This document shows, piece by piece, positions 16,671-24,889 of a stretch of 64,000 nt of DNA; position 1 is the first letter of the stretch, and the number at the start of each line of letters is the position of its first letter. The translations under genes and the position numbers were made by a program. Location: positions 62,001-126,000 of the forward strand of contig NZ_BNBB01000004.1 in assembly GCF_014654615.1 (NCBI RefSeq), given 5' to 3'. The notes under the pieces are model-generated. The model was not told the origin of the DNA and did no database searches. It was given only the letters and a program-made list of their open reading frames with translations. The DNA is from Streptosporangium violaceochromogenes. GTDB taxonomy: Bacteria > Actinomycetota > Actinomycetes > Streptosporangiales > Streptosporangiaceae.

Positions 16671-17474
16671 CTAGACAAGGTGGGCATGGAGTTCGTCCTG
16701 GTGGGTCTCAAGCCAGGCACAGGCCCGGCGGATACGTGCCCCCGCGCCGCCCTCCCACATCCGGGCCCACCCGCCCCCCACGGTGACGGCCCTGGCGCGC
16801 ATGGCGTGGTACGAACGGTCGAAACGGAGCCGGGCGAGGTCGAGAAGGCGGCGGCGGTCGCGCGGGGCCAGGCCGTACGCGTCGCAGAACAGCCGAAGCC
16901 GGGGGCCGGCCCGCAACGACCTCTGCCGCGGCTCCAGGTCAAGGGGGTCGGCGATCGGCGCCCAGTGCCGCAGAGTGGTCACCACGTCGAACAGCCGGGT
17001 CGTCGGCCGCGCCATGTCGAAGTCGATCAGCGCGGCGGGAAGCCCGTCCCTGAAGATCACGTTGTCGAGGTTGACGTCACAGTGGCCGACCAGCTCCGGA
17101 GCGGCGTCGTCGTTGGAACCGCTCTCCCACACGGCGCCCGGAGGCGGGACGAACCCCGCCGTGGCGTCGTGAAACCGCCTCAGCAGCGTCGCCAGCGCGA
17201 CCAGCGACCTGTCGGTGATCGCGTATGCGGGCAGCGGCCTCGGGGCGGAGACACCGTTCACATAGGTCAGGATCTCCCGGCCCCGTTCGTCCGTCCCCAC
17301 CACCCGGGGCGCCCCGTCGAACCCCACCGCCTCAAGATGCCGCAGCAGCGCGTGCACCGAGCGGGTGGAGGACCTGGTGGGCCTGCGCACGGTGGCGCCG
17401 ACCCGCACCACCCCGTCGGTCACGTCGCCTCCCGTCAGCGGGATCTCCTCATGCTGGACGGTGGCGGCGAACAT
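16671..17474 (-). CDS. Aminoglycoside-phosphotransferase-family kinase
   Basis: A 267-residue APH-type small-molecule kinase. The catalytic loop is LVGHCDVNLDNVIF, with the H-x-D...N pattern (about 140-150), followed by metal-binding ALIDFDMARP (about 158-167). An N-terminal lobe with REILTYVNGV precedes it. The family phosphorylates antibiotics, choline, homoserine and other small molecules; the substrate here cannot be told from sequence. The ATG at 17472-17474 (MFAATVQHEEIPL) fits homologous starts, although its ribosome site is weak. It is the last ordinary gene before the tRNA. Confidence 0.85.
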   Translation of the reverse strand: MFAATVQHEEIPLTGGDVTDGVVRVGATVRRPTRSSTRSVHALLRHLEAVGFDGAPRVVGTDERGREILTYVNGVSAPRPLPAYAITDRSLVALATLLRRFHDATAGFVPPPGAVWESGSNDDAAPELVGHCDVNLDNVIFRDGLPAALIDFDMARPTTRLFDVVTTLRHWAPIADPLDLEPRQRSLRAGPRLRLFCDAYGLAPRDRRRLLDLARLRFDRSYHAMRARAVTVGGGWARMWEGGAGARIRRACAWLETHQDELHAHLV

Positions 17475-17688
17475 GACATACGAGGGTAGACCGGCCCACC
17501 CCCTGGAAAGAACCATTCCCCCGAACCCGTCCGCCCTCGCCCCCACCCCCGCCCCCTCGGGTACACTTCCTTCGCCGCCACCACCGCCCCGCTCACGTGG
17601 CGCTCCTGTGGCCCGCGGAGTGATCCTCACGACACGGATGGAAAACCGATGCGTGGGCACTCCACGGATCATGCACAATTAGGCGGGA

Positions 17689-17762
17689 GCGCCCTTAGCT
17701 CAGCTGGATAGAGCATCGGACTTCTAATCCGACGGTCGCAGGTTCGAATCCTGCAGGGCGCG
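17689..17762 (+). tRNA. tRNA-Arg (anticodon UCU)
   Basis: A complete cloverleaf of 74 nt. The acceptor stem GCGCCCT/AGGGCGC pairs fully. The D-arm is GCTC...GAGC, the anticodon stem TCGGA/TCCGA surrounds the loop CTTCTAA with anticodon TCT at 17723-17725, and the T-arm is GCAGG-TTCGAAT-CCTGC. No CCA is encoded. It reads AGA codons, which are rare in this GC-rich genome. Transposase-remnant-rich DNA begins directly downstream, so this tRNA may be an integration site. Confidence 0.97.
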
Positions 17763-17785
17763 CGATCAAGACCAGCGGAAACCCC

Positions 17786-17814
17786 CGCCTGACCTGCGAC
17801 TACGCGGTCGGGCG
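17786..17814 (+). terminator. Candidate tRNA terminator
   Basis: A 9-bp stem with one G-U pair (17786-17794 with 17806-17814) and an 11-base loop lies 23 bases after the tRNA. No T-run follows. Confidence 0.4.
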
Positions 17815-18107
17815 AGAAATCTTCATGTCCGGCTGTCCACGGCGCTCGCCGACCGTTTGCGGCTGGTCCTTCCCAAGGTCTTCCCATAGACCCGCATGCA
17901 ACGCTTCTTGTGCGGCCCGTCGTTGCGGGCTCCAGCCTCTCAGCGACCTGAGAGGTGATCACCGTCGGGACCACTCTGAGCTGCCGGCCTCACCACACCC
18001 AGCCACCGACGGCACATGAGCCGCATCACTGCCCTCTACGTGGCTGAAGTCGGCCGAAACTGAGCTTCCCCTCGTAGCGTGGAGATCGAACCGAGAGAGG
18101 TTTGGTC
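17815..18107. other. Intergenic stretch between tRNA-Arg and transposase remnant
   Basis: I find no gene here. The only open frames are short and have no ribosome site. The segment could hold the left end of the IS3 element and an old attachment junction, but I see no second copy of the tRNA 3' end anywhere in the window. Confidence 0.4.
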
Positions 18108-18470
18108 GTGGCAGGTACCACGCGGCGCCGCTTTGATCCGGAGTTTCGGGCCGGAGCGGTGCGGATTGTCAAGGAGACCGGCAAACCCGTCGCGCACGTC
18201 GCCCGGGATCTGGGGATCAATGAGTACACGCTGCACAATTGGGTGCGGATGGACCGGCACGCCGGCGGTCAGGTCAGCGGCGGAGGTGGAACGCTGAAGG
18301 AGTCCGAGCAGGAGGAGCTGGCCCGGCTACGGGCCGAGAAGGCCGGGTTGGCGCGGGAGCTCGCGCGGCGGAAGGCGGCCTGGGCCAAGGAGCGCGAGCA
18401 GCTGGAAGACGAGCGCGATGTGCTCAAGCGCTCGGTGGTCTTGCGGGTTCGAGAGGCGATGGGCCGGTGA
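18108..18470 (+). CDS. IS3-family transposase OrfA
   Basis: A 120-residue OrfA. The HTH_Tnp_1 helix-turn-helix reads TRRRFDPEFRAGAVRIVKET then VARDLGINEYTLHNWV (about 5-48). A leucine-zipper-like region is followed by the conserved end ERDVLKRSVVLRV. It binds the insertion-sequence ends. The GTG at 18108 has GAGAGAGG seven bases upstream. OrfA appears intact, but OrfB is truncated, so the element cannot transpose by itself. Confidence 0.88.
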   Translation: MAGTTRRRFDPEFRAGAVRIVKETGKPVAHVARDLGINEYTLHNWVRMDRHAGGQVSGGGGTLKESEQEELARLRAEKAGLARELARRKAAWAKEREQLEDERDVLKRSVVLRVREAMGR

Positions 18471-18892
18471 GCGTGGCGGCCTTCATCAGCTCCCAGAAGA
18501 CCGAGTACGGCATCAGCCACGTCATCTCCTGCCGGGCGCTGGGGGTTTCCCAGTCCTGGTTCTACAAGTGGAAGGCCCGGGCCCCGACGCCGCGCGAGCG
18601 GCGGCGTGCCGATCTGGGACGACTGCTGGAGCGGGCAGACGCCGAACAGCTTCCGGCCATCCCGTGGACAATCACGGACGGCTGTTCCGGTCCCACGCTG
18701 GTGGGGGAGTGCGTCGCGACCGATCCCATCCAGCGGCGGGACGACTTCGAGGCTTGGCGATGCGCCCTCGGAGCCGAGGCGTGGCCGGGCGGCCTTCGCC
18801 GAGGGAAAAGCGTACATCTACATGCCTCGATCAATGACGAGGAAGGCGTCTCAATTAGCATCGCGGCTGAAGTATTGGCCGAAGAGATGTAA
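18467..18892 (+). pseudogene. Truncated IS3 OrfB fused to unrelated coding sequence
   Basis: The GTG at 18467 overlaps the OrfA stop (GTGA). The first 45 or so codons are the OrfB start (VSVAAFISSQKTEYGISHV, then CRALGVSQSWFYKWKAR). The integrase catalytic core with its DDE residues is missing. After about 18600 the frame continues into about 90 residues (LERADAEQLPAIPWTITDG, DDFEAWRCALGA, GVSISIAAEVLAEEM). I take this as part of a small acidic actinobacterial protein of the kind often encoded beside XRE-type regulators; that comparison is from memory. The junction marks a deletion or insertion event. Confidence 0.65.
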
Positions 18893-19140
18893 CACCATAC
18901 TCGGAAGCCACACCCGGAGCCCTAATACCGGCCCTACCCAACCGAGTGTTCGAAGACGCGACCATTGGATCAGAAGCAGGGTTCTTTGATGTCGCGCTGG
19001 GGGAAGCCCCAACCCTGGTGGTGATGGATCTGGTTGTGGTGATCAATCCATCTACCAGGGTTTGTACGCCACGGATGCGGGGCGATCACCACAACCCCAA
19101 CCCTCGTAACCAGGTTGCCGCTGCGTGGCGTCGCGCCATG

Positions 19141-20130
19141 TCACGCGCTGACGTTCGGGCCGCCGTGGAGGAGGGCCTGTCCGAGAGGGGTCAGGGTGTG
19201 GAGGACGGCGCCGCCCATCCGGGTGGATGAGACGAGTCCGGCGTTGCGCAGTACCGTGGCGTGCTGGCTGGCAGAGCCGAGGGAGATACCGACCTGTTCG
19301 GCCACGGACGTGGTGGTGGAGGCGCCGCGCAGGGCGGCCAGTACGGCCGCGCGGGTACGGCCGAGCAGGGGGCCGAGCACGTCGGCCTGGTCGGCGGACC
19401 GCTCCTCGACGGAGATCGGATAGATCAGCACACTGGCCGCGTCGGGCCGATGCATCACCATCAGGCGAGGCGCGAAGTAGGACGGGATCAGCAGCAACCC
19501 ATGCCCGCACAGAGGGAGGTCATAGTCGCCGTCGATCGGTATGTGCAGAGTTGGTGGCTGCCAGTGGCAGTCGGGATGGAGCGTGGCCAGCAGGGCGTCC
19601 ACCCCGCCGCGCAGGAGGATCTCGGCGCGCAGGGTGCGGTCGGCGGCGGCCGCGGTCTGGATCAGCGGCCACAGCGGCTCCACGGATGAGACGAAGTAGC
19701 GGTTCAGGTCGCCGGCAAGGGTCTGGCGCGCCCAGGAGGCGCCGTCAGCCAGTTCCCGTGCCCACCGCCCGGCCCGCTGCGCGGGCGCCAGCGCGCTCAG
19801 GTCGAGCGCTAAGTAGGAGCTGGGCGTCTGCCTGGCCAGCTCGACACCGGTGGTGAAGTCTCCGGCGTCCGGCTGGAGCAGGAACGCGGGCACGAAGCTC
19901 TTCGGGGGAACCAGGGACGTGAGCACCCCGGCTCGCTCCGCCAGGCTTCCTCTCACCTGTTGGCGCAGTCGGCGGATTCCGGGCCGCGACCAGCTCCGGC
20001 TGGTCGGCGCGCCACGGAGGAGGCGCGCACTCAGCACCGTCTCCCACAGCGCGTTCGGAGCCGGGGCGAACGTGATCCGGCGAAGGTCGGCGTCCGAGAA
20101 GTGCATGCGAATCATGCCGATGATTCTCAC
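19141..20130 (-). CDS. ArsR/SmtB-type winged-helix regulator with large N-terminal domain
   Basis: A 329-residue regulator. The C-terminal winged helix (about 250-325) reads LLGRTRAAVLAALRGASTTT then VAEQVGISLGSASQHATVL, and TRMGGAVLHTLTPLGQALL. The N-terminal about 240 residues, beginning MIRMHFSDADLRRITFAPAP, match the uncharacterised domain found in many actinobacterial ArsR-like repressors. Targets are unknown. I chose the GTG at 20128-20130 because GAGGAGG lies nine bases upstream; an ATG at 20115 is in frame but has no ribosome site. It is divergent from the secreted-protein gene. Confidence 0.85.
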   Translation of the reverse strand: MRIIGMIRMHFSDADLRRITFAPAPNALWETVLSARLLRGAPTSRSWSRPGIRRLRQQVRGSLAERAGVLTSLVPPKSFVPAFLLQPDAGDFTTGVELARQTPSSYLALDLSALAPAQRAGRWARELADGASWARQTLAGDLNRYFVSSVEPLWPLIQTAAAADRTLRAEILLRGGVDALLATLHPDCHWQPPTLHIPIDGDYDLPLCGHGLLLIPSYFAPRLMVMHRPDAASVLIYPISVEERSADQADVLGPLLGRTRAAVLAALRGASTTTSVAEQVGISLGSASQHATVLRNAGLVSSTRMGGAVLHTLTPLGQALLHGGPNVSA

Positions 20131-20447
20131 GCAGCCGGCCCTCCTCGGCCAAGACCAGCCCACCCTTTTAGCCAGGACTAAAAGGCATTGCGGTCGGAAT
20201 TCGGCTAAGGCAGCCTTGTGCTACAAGGGGCGCCGGCGCAAGCCACCCTTTCAGGTAATCGCACCTTACGCAGGGGGCCTCAAGCATCCACCACCATCCT
20301 CCTACTTATACGGTGGGTTGATAATGCATCACCGGGCAATAAGAATGGCCTTGCAGTGATCTTCATATGATCCATGCGGAATCATATGAAGGGACGCCAA
20401 TTCACCGATGCTAAATCGAAGAGACTCAAGGAAAGCGAGAGAAGAAG
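20131..20447. other. Divergent AT-richer intergenic region
   Basis: About 317 bases separate the ArsR-like gene from the small secreted-protein gene. Base composition is lower in GC than in the flanks. It holds the 11-bp-arm inverted repeat at 20361-20391 and presumably both promoters. I see no gene. Confidence 0.5.
20361..20391. promoter_or_regulatory. Perfect inverted repeat upstream of secreted-protein gene
   Basis: CTTCATATGAT (20361-20371) and ATCATATGAAG (20381-20391) are perfect 11-base arms around a 9-base centre, 57 bases before the small secreted protein's start. Arm length and 20-base centre spacing suit a dimeric regulator site; a transcript hairpin is the alternative. The adjacent ArsR-like protein is a possible ligand (inference). 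Confidence 0.55.
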
Positions 20448-20738
20448 ATGACAAAAAGTGTTGCTCGCGTCGTGATGGTCGCCACCTTTGCAGGAGCCGC
20501 ACTCGTCGGTGCGGTATCGCCCGCATCTGCGGGGACGAAGCCGAGCTGCGTTTCGGTCACAGTGAATAGTTTTAACAGCATCACCATTTACAACGGCTGT
20601 TCAACGAGCCAGCGCCTGAAGGTTGTCTGGAAGAATGCCCGCGACACCAACTGCTTCACACTCGCTTCCGGCGCCTCGAAGGACGTGAACGCATACAATC
20701 AGCCTTTCGCCTCGTATGACAAGGTTGTTACCTGCTAG
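20448..20738 (+). CDS. Small secreted four-cysteine protein, tendamistat-like
   Basis: A 96-residue preprotein. A signal peptide with cleavage after SPASA leaves a mature protein of about 68 residues. Four cysteines are spaced 17, 18 and 27 apart, with CVSVTVN, YNGCSTSQRLKVVW and a C-terminal KVVTC. From memory, the Streptomyces alpha-amylase inhibitor tendamistat has cysteines spaced 16, 18 and 28 and shares the PSCV, NGC and KVV positions. The WRY inhibitory triplet is absent, so amylase inhibition is doubtful; a two-disulfide beta-barrel fold is the inference. The ATG has GAGAGAAGAAG directly upstream. Base composition is lower in GC than its neighbours, suggesting transfer. Confidence 0.7.
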   Translation: MTKSVARVVMVATFAGAALVGAVSPASAGTKPSCVSVTVNSFNSITIYNGCSTSQRLKVVWKNARDTNCFTLASGASKDVNAYNQPFASYDKVVTC

Positions 20739-20972
20739 AAGCTCTTCATAGAATCTCACGCAAACAATTTCAGCCGCCGTTCGGGCCTGGCGATCCATTG
20801 ATCGCTGGGCCCAATTTCCGTTGGCCTGCTGGCCTTGACCATCATTCCGGCGGGCACCAGGCTGGCGAGTGTCTGCCGCGCGGCCCGCAGGCGCCTCTGC
20901 GCCGGTTGATCCTGACCGTCGCGATGCCGGTAGTGGTGCTCACGCACCCCGGTGAGCATCTAAGGAAGATCC

Positions 20973-21590
20973 ATGGTCTGTCAGACCGGCGGCCTGCTCC
21001 TGATGGAAACGCTGGGGGCAACCGGCCTGAACAAAGGCCTGGCGCAGGCACTTGCACGGTGGCGCCCACCACGAGCGGTACACGACCCCGGGAAGATCGT
21101 GACGGATCTGGCGATGGCGCTCGCGCTGGGCGCAGACCGCCTGGCAGACATCTCGATGCTGCGCGACTCACCCGAGCTAACCGAGGACATCCAGGCGGCC
21201 ATCGTCGCCTTCCCTGAGGACAGGTGGGAGATCGCCTACGACGCCGACCGGCAACCCCGCCACGGTGCCTGGGTCGCCGAACCGACCGGGCTGCTCGACC
21301 TGACCTCCTGGCCCAAGGGCATGCGGGTCATCGTCCGCAAGGAACGCCCGCACCCCGGCGCTCAGCTCCGCTTCACCGACCTCGACGGCCACCGGTTCAC
21401 CTGTTTTGTCACCGGAACCCGGCCCGGGGGCGGACGCGGCCCGGCCCGCCGCTATGAACCCAAACGGCTCCGGCTGCGCCTGTTCGCCGTCGCCGGCCGT
21501 ATGACACACGGAGGCCGGCGATTACGGCCGCGCATCGCCGCGCGATGGCCCTGGGCGCAGCAGATCAACTGCCGGTTGCGTCCACGGAGG
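20973..21590 (+). pseudogene. IS1380-family transposase remnant with internal deletions
   Basis: The frame begins VCQTGGLLLMETL-like (MVCQTGGLLLMETLGATGL) and continues ARWRPPRAVHDPGKIVTDLA, typical of the IS1380 N-terminus. After DSPELTED it jumps to the middle region (WEIAYDADRQPRHGAWVAE, RVIVRKERPHPGAQLRFTDL). After TGTRPGG it jumps to the C-terminal end (LRLFAVAGRMTHGGRRL, IAARWPWAQQI). Two in-frame deletions have removed most of the catalytic core. The open frame runs on to 21941, but beyond about 21590 it is antisense to another transposase remnant. Confidence 0.8.
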
Positions 21591-21689
21591 TGGTGTACGA
21601 GTTTCCGCTGCCCGGACCGGACTTCCACCGACAGGCGACGACGAGCTTACGAACGGAAAGATCGACTGCTCGCGCAGCTTCACCTCACC

Positions 21690-22086
21690 GTCCTGCTGGG
21701 CGCACGAAAGCCCAGGGCCAACCGGTTCACCGAGCGCCCGGCGATATCCCCGTTTCGGGTTCTCCCGCGTCAGGCACAGCACCAGGTCCCGGATCTTTCT
21801 GCTCCTCCTCGGGCGGCCGACCTGGCTTGGATACACCCACAGGCGTCGGGCCAAGCGGCGGTGCCAGGCCGGCGAGGTGCCCGGCCTCACCGGCCGATGA
21901 GCCCGCAAGCCGTACGGCAGGAGTCGCACCGGCGCGGCTAGGACCGCTCGATCGACCCGGTCCTGTTTCGGCCGGACGACGGTCACGTCGCAGCACCGCC
22001 ACCTCATGCCGCAGCACCATGGTCGCGGCGTCCTGGTCCGCCTCACCTCGGCTCAGGAGCGCCATCCGGCCAAACACCCGGATCAT
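21690..22086 (-). pseudogene. Frameshifted integrase-core transposase remnant
   Basis: Two minus-strand frames join to give the start of an rve/integrase-core transposase common in Streptosporangiaceae. The first (from 22086) reads MIRVFGRMALLSRGEADQDA then ATMVLRHEVAVLRRD. After a shift near 21980 the second continues RPKQDRVDRAVLAAPVRLLP, AWHRRLARRLWVYPSQVGRP and IRDLVLCLTRENPKRGYRRA. The catalytic domain is missing beyond about 21690, where the IS1380 remnant abuts in the opposite orientation. The assignment rests on recognised sequence pattern; it is non-functional. Confidence 0.72.
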
Positions 22087-22304
22087 GAGCGGCGGAGAAG
22101 CGAAGGCACATAAGAACCGATCTTTCCTGAGCCGCGTCTCAGGCCGGCTCCCAGGTCAAGCGTTTTGCGGCGACTTTTGAAGCGGCACAGGGAGCTCCGC
22201 GGCGTCGAAAAGTTCTCCGGACACAGCGGCATATCTTATTCCGGCGGCCCTTTTTCGTAATTCCGCAGACGTATTGCGGCGTGCCACACGGACCGTCACG
22301 CCGT

Positions 22305-22333
22305 TTGACTAAATCGCTTTACCCACTCATAGT
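22305..22333 (+). promoter_or_regulatory. Candidate promoter of the radical SAM operon
   Basis: TTGACT (22305-22310) and CATAGT (22328-22333) are 17 bases apart, a good sigma-70-type match. The predicted transcript would start near 22340, about 43 bases before the chosen GTG of the radical SAM gene. Confidence 0.5.
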
Positions 22334-22382
22334 GGTTATGCGCAACGGCGGCCGGATCCTCAGCTTGGGAGTTGATCAAGGC

Positions 22383-23606
22383 GTGGCAGTGGACTGCGGA
22401 TCGGTGCCGTGCGAGGAGCGTACCGAGTGGCCCAAAACGCTGGACGTGCCCGCGCTCATCGCCGGCGGATGGACGCCGACGCCGTTCGGTGAATTCGTGG
22501 TGAAGGTCAACAGCAGGTGCGACCTGGCCTGTGACTACTGCTACGTGTACGAGATGGCGGACCAGAGCTGGCGCGATCAGCCGATTCGCATGTCCACCTC
22601 GACAGCGGCCTGGATGGCCTACCGGATCGCCGAGCACGCCGAAGCCCACGGGCTGCGCTCCGTTGAGCTGATCCTGCACGGTGGCGAACCGCTCCTGGCC
22701 GGCTCCGGCCCCCTTTCCGCCATCGTCGACGGCGTGCGTGAAGCCGTCGGCGAGACGGCCCGGGTGAACGCCCGCGTGCAGACGAACGGCGTCCGGCTCG
22801 ACGCCGGGTACCTTCGCGTGTTCGACGAGCTGGGCGTCAAGGTAGCGGTAAGCCTGGACGGCGGCCGGGCCGCTCATGACCGTCACCGGAGATACGCGAA
22901 CGGCAAGGGCAGCTATGACGCCGTCGCCGAATCTCTGGCCCTGCTGCGGGACTCGTTCCCGCATCTGTTCAGCGGTCTGCTGTGCACCGTCGACCTCGCG
23001 AACGACCCGGTCTCCACCTATGAGGCGCTGCTCAGCCACGAGCCGCCGAAAATGGATTTCCTGCTGCCGCTGGGCAACTGGTCGTTCCCGCCGCCGGGGC
23101 GGGTCCGCGGATCCGCGCGGACACCGTACGCGGACTGGCTCATCGCCGTCTTCGACCGCTGGTACCGCGCTCCGCGGAAGGAGACCGAGACCCGCCTGTT
23201 CAGCGAGATCATTCAGCTTCTGCTCGGTGGGCGGTCGAACAACGAGTCCATCGGGCTGCGGCCGGTGACCGTTCTGGTAATAGACACCGATGGCACAATC
23301 GAGCTGTCCGATACCGTCAAATCTCTTCATCCGGGCTCGTGCACGACAGGATTGCATGTTTCCAGGAACGCGTTCGACGAGGCTCTGCTCCTGCCCGACG
23401 CCGCAGCCCGACAGATCGGGGAGCTGGCGCTGGCGCCGGAATGCCGTTCCTGCCCGGTGCGAAGTGTTTGCGGTGGCGGTTATTACGCGCATCGATACGA
23501 CCGAGGTCGGGGTTTTGCCAATCCGTCCGTGTACTGTCCGGACCTGTTGAAACTCATCGGACACATCAGGAAAGCCATGGCAGCCGATCTGGAAAGGTTC
23601 AGATGA
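22383..23606 (+). CDS. FxsB-like radical SAM/SPASM peptide maturase
   Basis: A 407-residue radical SAM enzyme. The SAM cluster cysteines are C46, C50 and C53 in CDLACDYCYVYEMADQ. HGGEPLLAGSG, QTNGVRLDAGYLRVF and VSLDGGRAAHDRHRRY complete the core. The C-terminal SPASM domain has ECRSCPVRSVCGGGYYAHRY and a late VYCPDLL. FxsB-type maturases link a Phe ring to the beta-carbon of a residue two positions on in small precursor peptides (three-residue cyclophanes). The GTG at 22383 has GGGAG upstream and lies downstream of the predicted promoter; an ATG at 22338 has no ribosome site. Its stop overlaps the next gene (ATGA). Confidence 0.88.
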   Translation: MAVDCGSVPCEERTEWPKTLDVPALIAGGWTPTPFGEFVVKVNSRCDLACDYCYVYEMADQSWRDQPIRMSTSTAAWMAYRIAEHAEAHGLRSVELILHGGEPLLAGSGPLSAIVDGVREAVGETARVNARVQTNGVRLDAGYLRVFDELGVKVAVSLDGGRAAHDRHRRYANGKGSYDAVAESLALLRDSFPHLFSGLLCTVDLANDPVSTYEALLSHEPPKMDFLLPLGNWSFPPPGRVRGSARTPYADWLIAVFDRWYRAPRKETETRLFSEIIQLLLGGRSNNESIGLRPVTVLVIDTDGTIELSDTVKSLHPGSCTTGLHVSRNAFDEALLLPDAAARQIGELALAPECRSCPVRSVCGGGYYAHRYDRGRGFANPSVYCPDLLKLIGHIRKAMAADLERFR

Positions 23607-24889
23607 GCTTCAGGAGGCATCGCATACCCGGCGGGCTGTTCACCGTGATGGCGTCCGGAGGGGGCGGGGCCGGGGCCATGCGTCAATTGGCCGCCATCGA
23701 ACGCAGTAAACACCTGTTGCTGCTGCGCGGAGTCGTGCTCGGTGCTCGAACCGCCGGGCATCCGGGCGCGCGCGGGGCCGCGGACGCCTACGGGCTACTG
23801 GCCGCCATCCAGGACGAGGCGCCCGAGGCCGTCGAGGCGGTGTTGTGCTATCCGTCCGTGGGGGCCTGGTTGCGGGCCACCGTACTGGAGCTGGATCGGG
23901 ATCCGGCGCGCGCCCGTCCGGACGGCCTGGCGGCGCTGGCGGCGGCCGCGGCGATCAGGGCACGGGCCCCGCTGTCCATTGAGGTGAGCCCCCATGACGG
24001 CTCTCTGGTGCTGCCGTCGCTGGGCGTGGCCTCCGTACCGGATGATCCGGTGACGGTTCATTCCACGCCCGACGGGGCCCGTGTCGGAGACATCGTGATC
24101 CTGCCTTCTGGCGACGCCCCGGGATGGCGAGGGCTGCGCCGGCTGACCGCTTCCGCGAACGGCCATACGCTTGAGCTGACGGTCGAGGACCTCGACCCGT
24201 ACCGGATGGCCGCCGATGTGGCCGGCCGGTTGCCGGACGAGGAGCTCCCCCGGTGGCGTGCCGCCCTGCGTGAGGCGTGGGAGATTCTCACCGCCCATCA
24301 TCCCGCCACGGCGGACGAGATCCGGCTCGCGTACCGCGTGATCACTCCGCTGCGGGCCCCTGAACGCGGGGGGCAGGTGAGCGGGACGGCGTCGGAGACC
24401 TTTGGCGCCGTCGGCCTGTCGGCTCCGCCGGATGGTCTGACGCTCGCCGCCGCGCTCGCACACGAGATCCAGCACGCCAAGCTGGGCGCATTGCAGGAGG
24501 TCGTACGGCTGACCGAACCGGATGACGGCAGCCGCTTCTACGCCCCCTGGCGTGACGATCCGCGGCCCGCGGCCGCGCTGCTGCAGGGCGCGTACGCGTT
24601 CCTGGGCGTCAGCGGGTTCTGGCGGCGCCAGCGCCGGCACCAGCGGGGAGTCCTGTACGCCGACGCCGAGTTCGCGCGCTGGCGCGACGGCACCAGCAGG
24701 GCGGTGAACACCCTGATGGACAGCGGCCTGCTCACCCCGGCCGGCCGGCGCTTCGTCACCGGCATGGAGCGCGTCCTGCTGTCCTGGCTCGGCGAGCCCG
24801 TGCCCGAACCCGCCATGGCCGACGCCCGCTACCAGGCCGAGCGGCACCTCACCCGGTGGCGGCTGGAGAACGGGGAGCCGCGGATTTAG
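23603..24889 (+). CDS. HExxH-motif protein, putative peptide beta-hydroxylase
   Basis: A 428-residue protein of the HEXXH-motif domain family that accompanies FxsB-type maturases. H287-E288-x-x-H291 is seen in ALAHEIQHAKLG. Recent family knowledge places these among alpha-ketoglutarate/Fe-dependent peptide beta-hydroxylases acting on RiPP precursors, rather than peptidases. No signal peptide is visible, so it should act in the cytoplasm. It starts in the radical SAM stop codon (ATGA) and is therefore translationally coupled. Its stop overlaps the convergent FxsT gene by 4 bases. The hydroxylase role for this particular protein is inference. Confidence 0.82.
   Translation: MSFRRHRIPGGLFTVMASGGGGAGAMRQLAAIERSKHLLLLRGVVLGARTAGHPGARGAADAYGLLAAIQDEAPEAVEAVLCYPSVGAWLRATVLELDRDPARARPDGLAALAAAAAIRARAPLSIEVSPHDGSLVLPSLGVASVPDDPVTVHSTPDGARVGDIVILPSGDAPGWRGLRRLTASANGHTLELTVEDLDPYRMAADVAGRLPDEELPRWRAALREAWEILTAHHPATADEIRLAYRVITPLRAPERGGQVSGTASETFGAVGLSAPPDGLTLAAALAHEIQHAKLGALQEVVRLTEPDDGSRFYAPWRDDPRPAAALLQGAYAFLGVSGFWRRQRRHQRGVLYADAEFARWRDGTSRAVNTLMDSGLLTPAGRRFVTGMERVLLSWLGEPVPEPAMADARYQAERHLTRWRLENGEPRI

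Noticed and set aside
17669..17974. Minus-strand frame over the tRNA with an IRTCDRRIRSPMLYPAELRA-type sequence
   Set aside because: This is the well-known false protein read from the antisense of a tRNA gene.
22085..22180. 31-codon plus-strand ORF before the radical SAM gene, ending FCGDF and containing FLS
   Set aside because: It has no ribosome site, lies upstream of the predicted promoter, overlaps a transposase remnant and lacks the FxsA leader pattern.
23603..24889. Zinc metallopeptidase reading of the HExxH protein
   Set aside because: The neighbouring FxsB-like maturase and overall family likeness fit the HExxH peptide beta-hydroxylase group better; no third zinc ligand region or secretion signal is evident.
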